A DNA stretch of 64,000 nucleotides from assembly GCF_008386585.1 (NCBI RefSeq), contig NZ_VUOB01000074.1, positions 1 to 64,000 on the forward strand, read 5' to 3'. Source of the DNA: Solihabitans fulvus. Lineage in GTDB: Bacteria > Actinomycetota > Actinomycetes > Mycobacteriales > Pseudonocardiaceae. Position numbers and translations under genes: made by a program. Below the pieces are notes generated by a model. The model saw nothing but the letters and a program-made list of their open reading frames with translations. It had not been told where the DNA came from and ran no database searches. Shown here one piece after another: positions 49,521 through 61,500 of this stretch; positions within the stretch are counted from its first letter, which is position 1, and the number at the start of each line of letters is the position of its first letter.

Positions 49521-51233
49521 GTGAGGCGCAGCACAAAGCTGTCCACCCGGATTCTGGTCAGCCAGCTGACCATCCTGATCATCACCATGGTGATCGGCTT
49601 CGTGCTGTACGCACAACAAACCCGCGCCACCCTGGACACCCAGTACGAACAGCGCGCGCTGGCCATCGCCGAGACCGTCGCCGCCCTGCCCCAGGTGCGC
49701 GCGGCCGTGGCGGCCGGCGCGGACCCTTCGGGCACCGTCCAGGCGCTGGCCGAGCAGATCCGGCACGACGTCGACGCCGTCCGCTACGTCGTGGTCATCG
49801 ACCGCGACGGCATCCGGCTCTCGCACCCGACTCCCGCGCAGATCGACAAGAAGATCGAGGAGCCCGTCGTCGCGCTGGACGGCCACACGCACGTCCGCAC
49901 CGACCCAGGCAGCCTCGGCGACTCCGCGAACGGCCGCGCCCCCGTGTTCGGTTCGGACGGCAGGCCGATCGGCGAGGTGTCCGCCGGCATCCTCGAGGAC
50001 AGGGTCGTCGGCCAGTGGTGGCTGGAACTGCCACCCGTCGCCCTCTACACCGCGCTCGCGCTCTGCTTCGGCGCCGCGGTGTCGCTGCTGCTCGCCAGGC
50101 GCCTCAAGAAAACGACATTCGGCCTGGAACTACACGAAATCGCGTCCCTGCTCCAGGAACGCGAGGCGATGCTGCACGGCGTCCGCGAGGGCGTGGTCAC
50201 CTTCGACCAGGACGGCCGCGTCACGCTCATCAACGACGAGGCCCGCAGGCTGCTCGGGCTGCCGGGCAGCGCCATCGGCCAGCGGCTCGACGCGCTGCTG
50301 CCCGACGGCTGCCTCCGCGACGTGCTGTCCGGGTCCGTCGAGGGCACCGACCAGATCGTGCTCACCGACGAGCACTGCCTGGTGGTCAACCGGATGGCGG
50401 TGAACCTGCGCGGGCAGGCGCTCGGCGCCGTCGCCACCCTGCGCGACCGCACCGAGACGGAGGGTCTGCTGCGCGAGCTGACCAGCACCAGGGGGCTCAC
50501 CGACGCGCTGCGCGCCCAGCAGCACGAGTTCGCCAACCGCCTGCACACCATCGCCGGGCTGCTCGAACTCGGCCGCACCGACGAGGCGCTCGACTACCTG
50601 ACCGACACCTCCGGCATCGCGGAGGGCTTCGCCGAGTCCGTCAGCGACAAGATCGGCGATCCAATGGTCGCCGCGCTCGTGGTCGCCAAGGCGTCCGTCG
50701 CGGCCGAGCGCGACGTCGCGCTGCTGCTCACCGAAGACTCCTTTGTGGACGGTCTACTCGCCGAGCGGCACGCCGTGGTCACGATTCTCGGCAACCTCAT
50801 CGACAACGCCATCGACGCGGCGGCAGGCGGTCCGTCGCCAGCGCACGTGACCATCCGGCTGCGCAGCGAGGCGGACCAGCTGTTCATCCGGGTCAGCGAC
50901 ACCGGACCGGGCATCCCGGTCGGCGCGGACGACTCGATCTTCCAGTCCGGGTTCACCACCAAACCGACCCGCGCCAACCTCGACCGGGGACTCGGCCTTG
51001 CCATCGTGCGGCGGCTCGCGCGCAGGCTGGACGGGCAGATCACGGTGTCCGAGGGACCCGGCCCGGTCTTCACCGTCACGCTGCCTGACCACGCGTCCGA
51101 CCGGGGTTCCGGTGGTGCTTCCGACGACGCCGCCGATCACGCGGCCGATCACGCGGCCGACGCGTCAACCGGAGCGGAGCTCGGAGCATCCCCTGGAGCG
51201 GCCTCTGGAGCGAACCTCGGAGTGACCCGATGA
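49521..51233 (+). CDS. CitA/DcuS-family sensor histidine kinase
   Basis: 570 residues. One membrane helix near residues 10-30 (VSQLTILIITMVIGFVLYA), an extracellular PAS-like domain (about 35-170: IRHDVDAVRYVVVIDRDGIRLSHP), second helix (about 177-200), a cytoplasmic PAS (about 215-320), phospho-acceptor H in QQHEFANRLHTIAGLLELG, and ATPase boxes TILGNLIDNAIDAA, SDTGPGIP, GFTTK, RGLGLAIV. The CitA/DcuS group senses carboxylates. GTG at 49521 has GGAG 6 bases upstream (ATG 49503 is an alternative). C-terminal 45 residues are repetitive (Asp/Ala-His). Stop overlaps the response-regulator start (ATGA). Confidence 0.92.
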   Translation: MRRSTKLSTRILVSQLTILIITMVIGFVLYAQQTRATLDTQYEQRALAIAETVAALPQVRAAVAAGADPSGTVQALAEQIRHDVDAVRYVVVIDRDGIRLSHPTPAQIDKKIEEPVVALDGHTHVRTDPGSLGDSANGRAPVFGSDGRPIGEVSAGILEDRVVGQWWLELPPVALYTALALCFGAAVSLLLARRLKKTTFGLELHEIASLLQEREAMLHGVREGVVTFDQDGRVTLINDEARRLLGLPGSAIGQRLDALLPDGCLRDVLSGSVEGTDQIVLTDEHCLVVNRMAVNLRGQALGAVATLRDRTETEGLLRELTSTRGLTDALRAQQHEFANRLHTIAGLLELGRTDEALDYLTDTSGIAEGFAESVSDKIGDPMVAALVVAKASVAAERDVALLLTEDSFVDGLLAERHAVVTILGNLIDNAIDAAAGGPSPAHVTIRLRSEADQLFIRVSDTGPGIPVGADDSIFQSGFTTKPTRANLDRGLGLAIVRRLARRLDGQITVSEGPGPVFTVTLPDHASDRGSGGASDDAADHAADHAADASTGAELGASPGAASGANLGVTR

Positions 51234-51904
51234 TCCGCACCCTCGTCGTCGACGACGACTACCGCGTCGCCGGCATCCACGCCGCCTACGTGAACAGGGT
51301 CGGCGAGTTCACCGTCGTCGGCGAGGCGCACAACGCGGCCGAGGCCGCCGCGGCGATCGGGCGACTGCGGCCCGACCTCGTCCTGCTGGACCTGTACCTG
51401 CCGGACGGGCACGGCCTCGACGTCGTCCGCGCCGTCGCCGAGGAAGCCATGCCGCACCCCGACTTCATCGTGATCACCGCAGCACGGGACGTGCAGAGCG
51501 TCCGCAAGGCCATGCAGCTCGGCGCGGTGCACTACCTGGTCAAGCCGTTCGGGTTCGGCAAGCTCCAGGACCGACTGGTCGCCTACCGCGATCTGCGCAG
51601 GCGGCTGCACCAGCTCGGCGAGGCCAGCCAGGACGACGTCGACGCCCTCTACGCCACCATGCGCACCCCGCCGTCGGCGACGCTGCCCAAGCGGCACTCC
51701 GCGCCCACGATGGCGCTGGTCCGCGACGCCGTGCAGCGCGCGGCGGCGGACGTCTCCGCCGCCGAGGTGGCCGCGCTGGTCGGCGTCAGCCGCCCGACGG
51801 CGCAGCGGTACCTGTCCTATCTGACCCAACAGGGCGTCGTGGAGCTGAGCCTGCGCTACGGCGGCCAGGGGCGGCCCGAGCAGCGCTACCGGACCAGCCA
51901 CTGA
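51230..51904 (+). CDS. CitB/DcuR-family response regulator
   Basis: 224 residues. Receiver domain: VVDDDYRVAGIH (acidic pocket), phospho-Asp in LVLLDLYLPDGHGLDVV, Thr in VITAARD and Lys in LVKPFGF. Linker, then a helix-turn-helix (SAAEVAALVGVSRPTAQRYLSYLTQQGVVEL). Partner of the CitA-like kinase. The divergent SsuABC-like transporter is the nearest likely target. Confidence 0.93.
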   Translation: MIRTLVVDDDYRVAGIHAAYVNRVGEFTVVGEAHNAAEAAAAIGRLRPDLVLLDLYLPDGHGLDVVRAVAEEAMPHPDFIVITAARDVQSVRKAMQLGAVHYLVKPFGFGKLQDRLVAYRDLRRRLHQLGEASQDDVDALYATMRTPPSATLPKRHSAPTMALVRDAVQRAAADVSAAEVAALVGVSRPTAQRYLSYLTQQGVVELSLRYGGQGRPEQRYRTSH

Positions 51905-51919
51905 CCCGTCGCCACGGCG

Positions 51920-52582
51920 TCAGACCTGCGCGTGCGCCGACTCCGGCTCGGTGGCGGTGGCGGCAGCTGGCCGGCGACGGCGGATCAGCACGGCGGCGGC
52001 GGCCGCGGCGGCCAACGCGACCAGGATGCCGCCCGCCCAGTACCACCAGCCGGTGGACGAGCCAGGGGCGGCGGCGAGCGCGGTCGCGTCCAGCTCGTCG
52101 GAGTCCGTCGAGCACACCGTCGGCCGGTCCTCGCCGCCGACGTAGGCGCACGCCGACGCCGCCAGCCGCGTCGTGCCGGACGGCACCGAATCGAGCTTTC
52201 CCTTGCCCACCACCGTGACATCGGAGTTCGGCGGCAGCGAGACCGTCCACTCGATCAGCTGGTCGCCCTGCCGACCGTCGTGGTCCGCCGAGACGAAGCG
52301 GAGGCCCGGCGGCATGCTCTGTGTCAATCGCAGACCATCCACAGTGGACGTTCCCATGTTGCTGATCTTGACAAGGTAGGTCAGTTCGGCACCCCTGCCG
52401 ACCTTCTGCTGACCGTCGTCGATGCTGATGGACAGCGACGGCGGCGCGGCCGGGTCGGCGGTGGCCGGCTGCACGAGCAGCACCGGCGCGCCGAGCGCCG
52501 CGGCCGTCAGGACAACTGCTGCGTGAGCTGAACGGTGACGCACGGAGAAGTCAGTTCCCTTCGCGGATGATGGATGGTTCAT
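51920..52582 (-). CDS. DUF11-domain membrane-anchored protein
   Basis: 220 residues. Signal peptide (about 20-42), a single DUF11-like beta domain (GRGAELTYLVKISNMGTSTVDGLRLTQSMPPGLRFVSADHDG), a CAYVGGEDRPTVC cysteine pair, then one membrane helix (WYWAGGILVALAAAAAAAVLI) and a basic tail. ATG at 52582 overlaps the stop of the giant DUF11 gene (ATGA), so the two are made together. Possibly anchors or assists the giant protein at the cell surface. Confidence 0.85.
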   Translation of the reverse strand: MNHPSSAKGTDFSVRHRSAHAAVVLTAAALGAPVLLVQPATADPAAPPSLSISIDDGQQKVGRGAELTYLVKISNMGTSTVDGLRLTQSMPPGLRFVSADHDGRQGDQLIEWTVSLPPNSDVTVVGKGKLDSVPSGTTRLAASACAYVGGEDRPTVCSTDSDELDATALAAAPGSSTGWWYWAGGILVALAAAAAAAVLIRRRRPAAATATEPESAHAQV

Positions 52583-55500
52583 CGCCTGCTCCCGCGCCTG
52601 CGGGCGCCGAGCACGAACAGGCCGCCGGCCATCAACAGCGCCAAGCCGCCGAGCAGCACCGGGTAGACCACCGCGCCGGTGAAGGCCACGACCGGCTCCG
52701 GACTAGGCTGCAACGGGGTGGTCGTGGCGCACCTGGGATCGGCGGACCCCGGCGGGCAGTTGTTGCCGGGCGTGGTGGAGAGGACGGCGTTGCGCAACGC
52801 GCGGTCGCCGCCGACGGAGTCGTTGACCTTGACGCTGTAGGTGACGGTGGCCGTCGCCCCGACCGGGAGGTCGCCGGTCCACGTCAACTTCGGTGCGGTG
52901 TAGGTGGTTGAGCCGATGGTGGCCTTGGCGTCGGCGTTGTAGGCGGCGTTGTCCAGGACCCCGGTCAGGTCGTCGGTGAAGGTCGCGTCCTTGACGACGG
53001 TCTGGCCGGTGTTGCGAACAGTCACCTTGTAGGTCACCAGGTCACCGGGGCCCGCTTGCTTGCTGTCGGAGGTCTTCTCGATCGCCACACCCGCGATCGG
53101 CGTGGTGGTGGTGCACTTGGGGTCGGTGGATCCCGGCGGGCAGCTGGCGCCCGGCGTGGTCGAGCCGACGGCGTTGCGCAGCTGGAAGGTGCCGGCGGGG
53201 TTCTCCTTGACCGTCACGGAGTAGGTGACCGTGACCGACGCGCCGATCGCCAGATCCCCTGTCCAAGTCAGCTTCGGCGCGGTGTAGGTGGTCGAGCCGA
53301 TGGTCGCCTTGGCGTCGGCGTTGTAGGCGGCGTTGGGCAGGACGCCGGTCAGGTCGTCGGTGAAGGTCGCGGCTGTGAGGACGGTCTGACCGCTGTTGGT
53401 CGCGGTCACCGTGTAGGTGACCTTGTCGCCCGGCTTGGTGTCGGCCTTGTCGGCCTTCTTCACGATGTCCAGGCGCGGCACCAACACCGTGGTCGAACAC
53501 CTCGGGTCGAGCCGGTCGGCGGCGGAGTCAAGGCGTGTTGGCATCGGCACCGGACAGTTGTTGCCCGGCGTGGTGGAGGTGACCACGTTGCCGAGCTTCT
53601 TGTCGCCGGTGGGTGGGTCGTTCACGGTGACCGTGTAGGTGACGGTCGCGGTCGCGCCGATGGCCAGGTCGCCGGTCCAGGTCAGCTTCGGCGCGGTGTA
53701 GGTGGTGGCACCGGTGGTGGCCTTGGCGTCGGCGTTGTACTTCGCGTCGTCGATGACCTGGGTCATGTCGTCGGTGAAGGTCGCGCCGGTCAGCTCGGTC
53801 TGGCCGCTGTTGGTGACGGTGATGGTGTAGGTGACCTTGTCGCCCGGCTTGGCCTGGGTGGTGTCGGCCTTCTTCTGGATCGTCATGCCCGGCAACGGGG
53901 TGACGGTGCTGCACTTGGGATCCGTGGACCCCGGCGGGCAATTTCCGCCAGGAGTGTCGGAGGTAATCGCGTTGATGAGCTTGTGGTCGCCGGTGATCGG
54001 GTTGTTCACCTTGACGCTGTAGGTGATCGTCGCGGTCGCGCCGATCGGGAGATCACCCGTCCAGGTCAGATATGGCGCTGTGTAGGTGGGTTTCGCGCCG
54101 ATGGTGGCGGCCTGGTCGTTGTTGAACTTCGCATCATCCAGGACCTTGGTGAGATCGTCGGTGAAGGTCGCGCCCGTCTGGACGGTCTGACCGGTGTTCT
54201 TCACCGTGACCGTGTACTTCACGGTGTCGCCGGGCTTGAGCGGATCGGTCGGCTTCGCACCGTCGCGTCCTGCGGTCTTGGTGATCTCCAGGCCGGCGAT
54301 GGGCGTTGTCTTGCCGCACTTCGGGTCCGTCGAACCGGGCGGACAGTTGTTGCCGGGGGTGTCGGAGGTGACCACGTTGGTGAGCTTGAAATCGCCCTTG
54401 ACCGGGTTGCTCACCGTCACGCTGTAGGTCACCGTCGCCATCGCGCCAATCGGCAGGTCACCGACCCACGTGAGCTTCGGAGCCGCGTAGGTGGGCGTGC
54501 CGATGGTCGCGGACTGGTCGTTGTCGAAGGTGGCGTCGTCGATGACCTTGGTCAGGTCGTCAGTGAAGGTGGCACCGGTCTGCACGGTCTGACCGGTGTT
54601 CTTCACCGTCACGGTGTAGGTGACCTTGTCACCCGGCTTAGCGTCCTGCTTGTCGACGACCTTGTCGATCTCCAGACCGGCGATCGGCGTTGTGGTGCCG
54701 CACTTCGGGTCCGTGGAACCGGGCGGACAGTTACCGCCAGGGGTATCGGAGGTGACCACGTTGGTGAGCTTGAAATCGCCCTTGACCGGGTTGTTCACCG
54801 TCACGCTGTAGGTCACCGTCGCCGTCGCGCCGATTGGTAGATTGCCGACCCACGTGAGTTTCGGCGCGGCGTAAGTCGGCGTGCCGATCGTGGCGGACTG
54901 ATCGTTGTTGAACGTGGCGTCATCGACGACCTTGGTCAGGTCATCGGTGAAGGTGGCACCGGTCTGCACGGTCTGACCGGTGTTCTTCACCGTCACGGTG
55001 TAGGTGACCTTGTCGCCCGGCTTGGCATCCTTCTTGTCGGCGATCTTCGTAATCTCCAAGCCAGCGATCGGCGTTGTGGTGCCGCACTTGGGATCCGTGG
55101 AACCGGGTGGGCAGTTACCGCCTGGGGTATCGGAGGTGACGGCGTTGAGCAAGGTGAAGTCGCCCTTGATGGGGTTGTTTACCGTCACGCTGTAGGTGAC
55201 CGTCGCCGTCGCGCCGATGGGCAGGTCGCCGACCCAGGTCAGCTTCGGCGCGGTGTAAGTGGGCGTGCCGATGGTCGCCGACTGATCGTTGTCGAAGGTC
55301 GCGTCGTCGATGACCTTGGTTAGGTCGTCGGTGAAGGTGGCACCGGTCTGGACGGTCTGACCCGTGTTCTTCACCGTCACGGTGTAGGTCACCTTGTCGC
55401 CAGGCTTCGCGTCCTTCTTGTCCGCGACCTTCGTGATCTCCAAACCCGCGATCGGCGTTGTGGTCCCGCACTTGGGATCCGTGGACCCCGGCGGACAGTT

Positions 55501-58500
55501 ACCGCCAGGAGTGTCGGAGGCGACCACGTTCGTCAGCTTGAAGTCACCCTTGACCGGGTTGTTCACCGTCACGCTGTACGTGACCGTCGACGTCGCACCG
55601 ATCGGTAGATCGCCGACCCACGTCAACTTCGGAGCCGCGTAGGTGGGCGTGCCGATGGTCGCCGACTGATCGTTGTTGAAGGTGGCGTCGTCGATGACCT
55701 TGGTCAGGTCGTCGGTGAAGGTCGCGCCGGTCTGCACAGTCTGACCGGTGTTCTTGACGGTGACGGTGTAGGTCACCTTGTCGCCAGGCTTGGCGTGGGT
55801 CTTGTCCGCGACCTTGATGATTTCCAGGCCCGCGATCGGCGTTGTGGTCCCGCACTTGGGATCCGTGGACCCCGGCGGACAGTTACCGCCGGGAGTGTCA
55901 GAGGTGACCACGTTGGTGAGCTTGAAATCGCCCTTGACCGGGTTGTTCACCGTCACGCTGTAGGTCACCGTCGAGGTTGACCCGATCGGCAGGTCACCAA
56001 CCCACGTCAACTTCGGCGCCGTGTAGGTCGGCGTGCCAATGGTGGCCGACTGATCGTTGTTGAACGTGGCGTCGTCGACCACCTGCGTGAGGTCGTCAGT
56101 GAAGGTGGCACCGGTCTGGACGGTCTGACCGGTGTTCTTCACCGTCACGGTGTAGGTGACCTTGTCGCCCGGCTTCGCATTCGCCTTGTCGGCGACCTTG
56201 TGGATCTCCAGACCGGCGATCGGCGTTGTGGTGCCGCACTTCGGGTCTGTGGAACCGGGCGGACAGTTACCGCCAGGAGTGTCGGACGTGACCACGTTCA
56301 TCAGCTTGAAGTCACCCTTGACCGGGTTGTTCACCGTCACGCTGTACGTGACCGTCGAGGTCGCGCCGATCGGCAGGTCGCCCAACCACGTCAACTTCGG
56401 AGCCGCATAGGTCGGCGTGCCGATGGTCGCCGACTGATCATTGTTGAAGGTCGCGTCATCGATGACCTTGGACAGGTCGTCGGTGAACGTCGCGCCCGTC
56501 TGCACGGTCTGACCGGTGTTCTTCACCGTCACGGTGTAGGTCACCTTGTCGCCCGGCTTCGCGTCCTTCTTGTCCGCGACCTTCGTGATCTCCAGACCGG
56601 CGATCGGCGTCGTGGTGCCGCACTTCGGGTCTGTGGAACCAGGTGGGCAGTTGCCGCCAGGAGTGTCCGAGGTGACCACGTTCGTCAGCTTGAAATCACC
56701 CTTGACCGGGTTGTTCACCGTCACGCTGTATGTGATGGTCGCGGTCGACCCGATCGGCAGGTCACCGACCCACGTCAGCTTCGGGGCCGTGTAAGTGGGC
56801 GTGCCGATGGTGGCGGACTGATCGTTGTTGAACGTGGCGTCGTCCACGACCTGAGTCAGGTCATCGGTGAAGGTGGCACCGGTCTGCACGGTCTGACCGG
56901 TGTTCTTCACCGTCACCGTGTAGGTGACCTTGTCGCCGGGCTTCGCGTCCTTCTTGTCGGTGACTTTCGTGATCTCCAGGCCGGCGATCGGCGTTGTGGT
57001 CCCGCACTTGGGATCCGTGGACCCCGGCGGGCAGTTGCCGCCAGGAGTGGTGGACGTGACCACGTTGGTGAGCTTGAAATCGCCCTTGACCGGGTTGTTC
57101 ACCGTCACGCTGTACTTGACCGTCGCCGTCGACCCGATCGGCAGGTCGCCCAACCACGTCAGCTTCGGAGCCGCGTAGGTCGCCGTGCCGATGGTCGCGG
57201 ACTCATCGCTGTTGAAGGTCGCGTCGTCGATGACCTTGGTCAGGTCGTCAGTGAAGGTCGCGCCGGTCTGGACGGTCTGACCGGTGTTCTTCACCGTCAC
57301 CGTGTAGGTCACCTTGTCGCCCGGCTTGGCGTTCGCCTTGTCGGCGACCTTGGTGATCTCCAGGCCCGCGATCGGCGTTGTGGTGCCGCACTTGGGATCC
57401 TTCGATCCCACCGGGCAGTTGCCGCCGGGGGTCGTGGTGGTGACCACGTTGGTGAGCTTGAAATCGCCCTTGACGGGATTGTTCACCGTGACGCTGTAGG
57501 TGACCGTCGATGTCGCGCCAACGGGCAGATTCCCGGTCCACGTCAGCTTCGGGGCCGCGTAGGTGGGCGTGCCGATCGTGGCGGACTGGTCGTTGTTGAA
57601 CGTGGCGTCGTCGACCACCTGCGTGAGGTCGTCGGTGAAGGTGGCTCCGGTCAACACCGTTTGGCCGGTGTTGTGGACCGTGACCGTGTAGGTGACCTTG
57701 TCGCCGGGCTTGGCGTCGGTCTTGTCGGCCGCCTTGCGGATCTCGATGCCCGACACCGGCGTCGACGTCCCGCACTTGGGATCCGTCGACCCGGTCGGGC
57801 AGTTGTTGCCTGGCGTGGTCGAGGTGACTACGTTTGCCAGCTTGTGGTCGCCGGCCGCTGGGTTGTTCACCGTGACCGTGTAGGTGATCGTCGCCGTCGC
57901 GCCGAGCGGGAGATCGCCGGTCCAGGTGAGCTTCGGCGCGCTGTAGGTCGCCGCGCCAGGACTGGCGGTGATGCTGCCAGCGTTGAAGGTCGCGTCGTCG
58001 ATGACGTTCGTGAGGTCGTCGGTGAAGGTCGCGCCGGTCAACACGGTCTTTCCGGTGTTGCGGACCGTCACGGTGTAGGTGACCGTGTCGCCGGGGTTCG
58101 CGGACGCCTTGTCGGCCTTCTTCTCGATCTCCATCCCGGGCAGGGGTGTCTTGGTGGAGCAGTCGGGATTGGTGGAGCCCGGTTCACAGTTGCCCGGAAC
58201 CGGCGTGCTGACCACGTTGCTGAGCTGGTGGTCGCCGGTGATCGGGTTGTTCACCCGCACCGAGTACGTCACCGTGGCCGTCGCGCCGATGGCCAGGTCC
58301 CCGGTCCACGCCAGGTTCGGCGCGGTGTAGGTGGCGGTGCCGACGCTCGCGGTGATGCTGCCCGTGGTGAACGTCGCGTCGTCGATGACGTTGGACAGGT
58401 TGTCGGTGAACGATGCCGCCTGCGCTCCCGTGAGCGGCACCTGGCCGGTGTTGGTGACCGTCACCGTGTAGGTCACCGTGTCGCCAGGGTTCGCCGTCGC

Positions 58501-61500
58501 CTTGTCCGAGGTCTTCTTGACCGTCATTTCCTTGCCGGGCGTGGTGGTGCTGCACGACGGATCCGTTGAGCCGGGGGGACAGTTGTTGCCCGGCGTGGTC
58601 GAGGTGACCACGTTGTTGAGCTTCTTGTCGCCGGGGTCGGGGTTCTTCACCGTGACCGTGTAGGTGATCGTCGCCTTCGCGCCGACGGCCAGGTCCCCGG
58701 TCCAGGTCAGCTTCGGCGCGGCATAGGTTGCCGTGCCGGGACTCGCGGTGATGCTGCCCGTGTTGAAGGTCGCGTCGTCGATCACCTGCGTGAGGTCGTC
58801 GGTGAACGTCGCGCCGTTCTGAACGGTCTGCCCCGTGTTGGTCACCGTCACCGTGTAGGTGAGCGTGTCGCCGGGCACGACCTGGGTGCGGTCGACCGAC
58901 TTGACGATGCGCAGCCCGGACACCGGCGTGGACGTCGCGCACTTGGGATCGGTCGAGCCGGTCGGGCAGTTGTTGCCTGGCGTCGTGGACGTCACCACGT
59001 TGTCCAGCTTGTGATCCCCGGTGTCCGGGTTGTTGACCGTCACCGTGTAGGTGACCGTCGCCGTCGCGCCGACGGGGATGTCGCCGGTCCAGGTGAGCTT
59101 CGGAGCGGCGTAGGTGGCCGCGCCCTTGTCCGCGGTGATGCTGCCCGCGTTGACCGTCGCGTCGTCCACGACCTTGGACAGGTCGTCGGTGAAGGTCGCG
59201 CCGGACAGCGGCGTCTGTCCAGTGTTCTTCACGGTCACCGTGTACTGGACGGTGTCACCGGGGTTGGCGCTGGACTTGTTGGGCACCTTGGTGATCTGCA
59301 TGCCCGAGACCGGCGTGGACGTCGTGCACTTGGGATCCGTCGAGCCGGTCGGACAGTTGTTGCCAGGCGTCGTGGACGTCACCACGTTGTCCAGCTTGTG
59401 ATCCCCGGTGTCCGGGTTGTTGACCGTCACCGTGTAGGTGATCGTCGCGGCCTCGCCGACGGCGAGGGTGCCCGTCCAGGTCAGCTTCGGCGCGCTGTAG
59501 GTCGCCGCGCCCGCGCTCGCGGTGATGCTGCCCGCGTTGAAAGTCGCGTCGTCGACCACCTTGGACAGATCGTCGGTGAAGGTCGCGTTGGTCTGCACGG
59601 TCTGACCGGTGTTGGTCACCGTGACGGTGTAGGTCACCGTGTCGCCGGGGTTCGCCGAGGCCTTGCCGGACGTCTTGGCGATCGTCAACCCGGACACCGG
59701 CGTCGAGGTCGTGCACTTGGGGTCCGTCGACCCGGTCGGGCAGTTACTGCCCGGGGTCGTGGACGTGACCACGTTGTCCAGCTTGTGGTCCCCGGTGTCG
59801 GGGTTGTTCACCGTCACCGAGTAGGTCACTGTCGCAGTCGCGCCGACCGCCAAGGTGCCGGTCCAGGTCAGCTTCGGCGCGCTGTAGGTCGCGGTGCCGG
59901 GACTCGCGGTGATGCTGCCCGCGTTGAACGTCGCGTCGTCGATCACCTTCGACAGATCGTCGGTGAACGTGGCGTTGGTGACCGTGGTCTGGCCGGTGTT
60001 GCGCACGGTCACCGTGTAGGTCACCGTGTCGCCGGGGTTGGCGCTGGTCTTGCTCGGCACCTTGGTGATCTCGATGCCCGAGATCGGCGTCGTGGTGGAA
60101 CACAACGGATCCGTCGAGCCCGCGACACAGTTGTTGCCCGGCGTCGTCGACGTGATCGTGTTGGTCAGCTTGTGATCGCCGGTGACCGGGTTGTGCACCG
60201 TCACCGAGTACGTCACCGTCACCGACGCCCCGACGGCAAGGTTGCCCGTCCACGTCAGCTTCGGCGCGGTGTAGCTGACCACACCGGCCGTGGACGGGTT
60301 GATGGCCTGGTCGTTGTTGAACGTCGCGTCGTCGACGACCTTGGACAGGTCGTCGGTGAAGGTCGCGTTGGTCTGCACGGTCTGACCGGTGTTGGTCACG
60401 GTCACCGTGTAGGTCACCGTGTCGCCGGGGTTCGCCGACGACTTGCTGGGCACCTTCGCGATGCGCAGCCCCGAGATCGGCGTCGACGTCGTGCACTTCG
60501 GGTCCGTCGACCCGCTCGGACAGTTGTTGCCCGGCGTGGTGGAGGTGACCGCGTTGACCAGCTTGAAGTCCCCCGTCACCGGGTTCTTCACGGTCACGGT
60601 GTAGGTGACCGTCGCCGTCGCGCCGACCGCCAGGGTGCCGGTCCAGGACAGCTTCGGCGCGGTGTAGGTCGCCGAGCCGACGCTCGAGGTGACGCTGCCG
60701 GTGTTGACCGTCGCGTCGTCGATGACGTTGGTGAGGTCGTCGGTGAAGTTGGCGTTGGTCAACGGGGTCTTGCCGGTGTTGCGGACGGTGACCGTGTACT
60801 TCACCGTGTCGCCGGGGTTCGCCGAGGACTTGTCGGCCGTCTTGTTCAGCTCCATGCCCGGCGTGTTGACCGTGGTGGTGCACTTCGGATCGGTCGACCC
60901 GGTCTGGCAGTTGCCGGTGTTGGTGCGGATTCCATTGACGAGCTGGTTGTCCCCGGTGTTCGGGTTCTTCACCGTGACCGAGTAGGTGACGGTAATGGTC
61001 TGGCCGGCCTTGACGGTGCCCGCCCAGGTCAGGTTCGGCATGGCCGCGGTGATGGTGCCGCCGGCGGGTCGGGCGACCGCGTCGTTGTTCCAGGTGGCGT
61101 CGTCCAGGACCTTGGTCAGGTCGTCCTGGAACTGCACGCCGCTGACGTCGACCGGGCCGTTGTTGTTCACCGTCACCGTGTAGGTGACCTTGTCACCCGG
61201 GTTCGCGGTGGACTTGTCGGCCTTCTTCTCGAACAGGACGGACTCGATCGGGAGGCGGTAGTCCTCGACCTCGCCGCTGTCGGCCAGTCCGGTCGGGCTC
61301 TGCACCTGGGTGGTGTCGTAGCCCGCCCGCAGTCGGGCGTAGGTGTAGCCGGCGACGATGGTGTTCGGCACGGTCCAGCTGAGCGTCACCGACGTGGCCC
61401 CCGCGGCGAAGTCGGCGCAGGCGCGCTCACCGGGGTTGTCGAAGACTCCGTTGCGGTTGAAGTCGATCCAGCCGCAGACCCGGCCGGCCTGGGACGCGCC

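Noticed and set aside
52720-61245. Repeat array considered as CRISPR or other noncoding repeat
   Set aside because: Units are 384 bp, in frame, and encode a known protein fold; there are no spacers.
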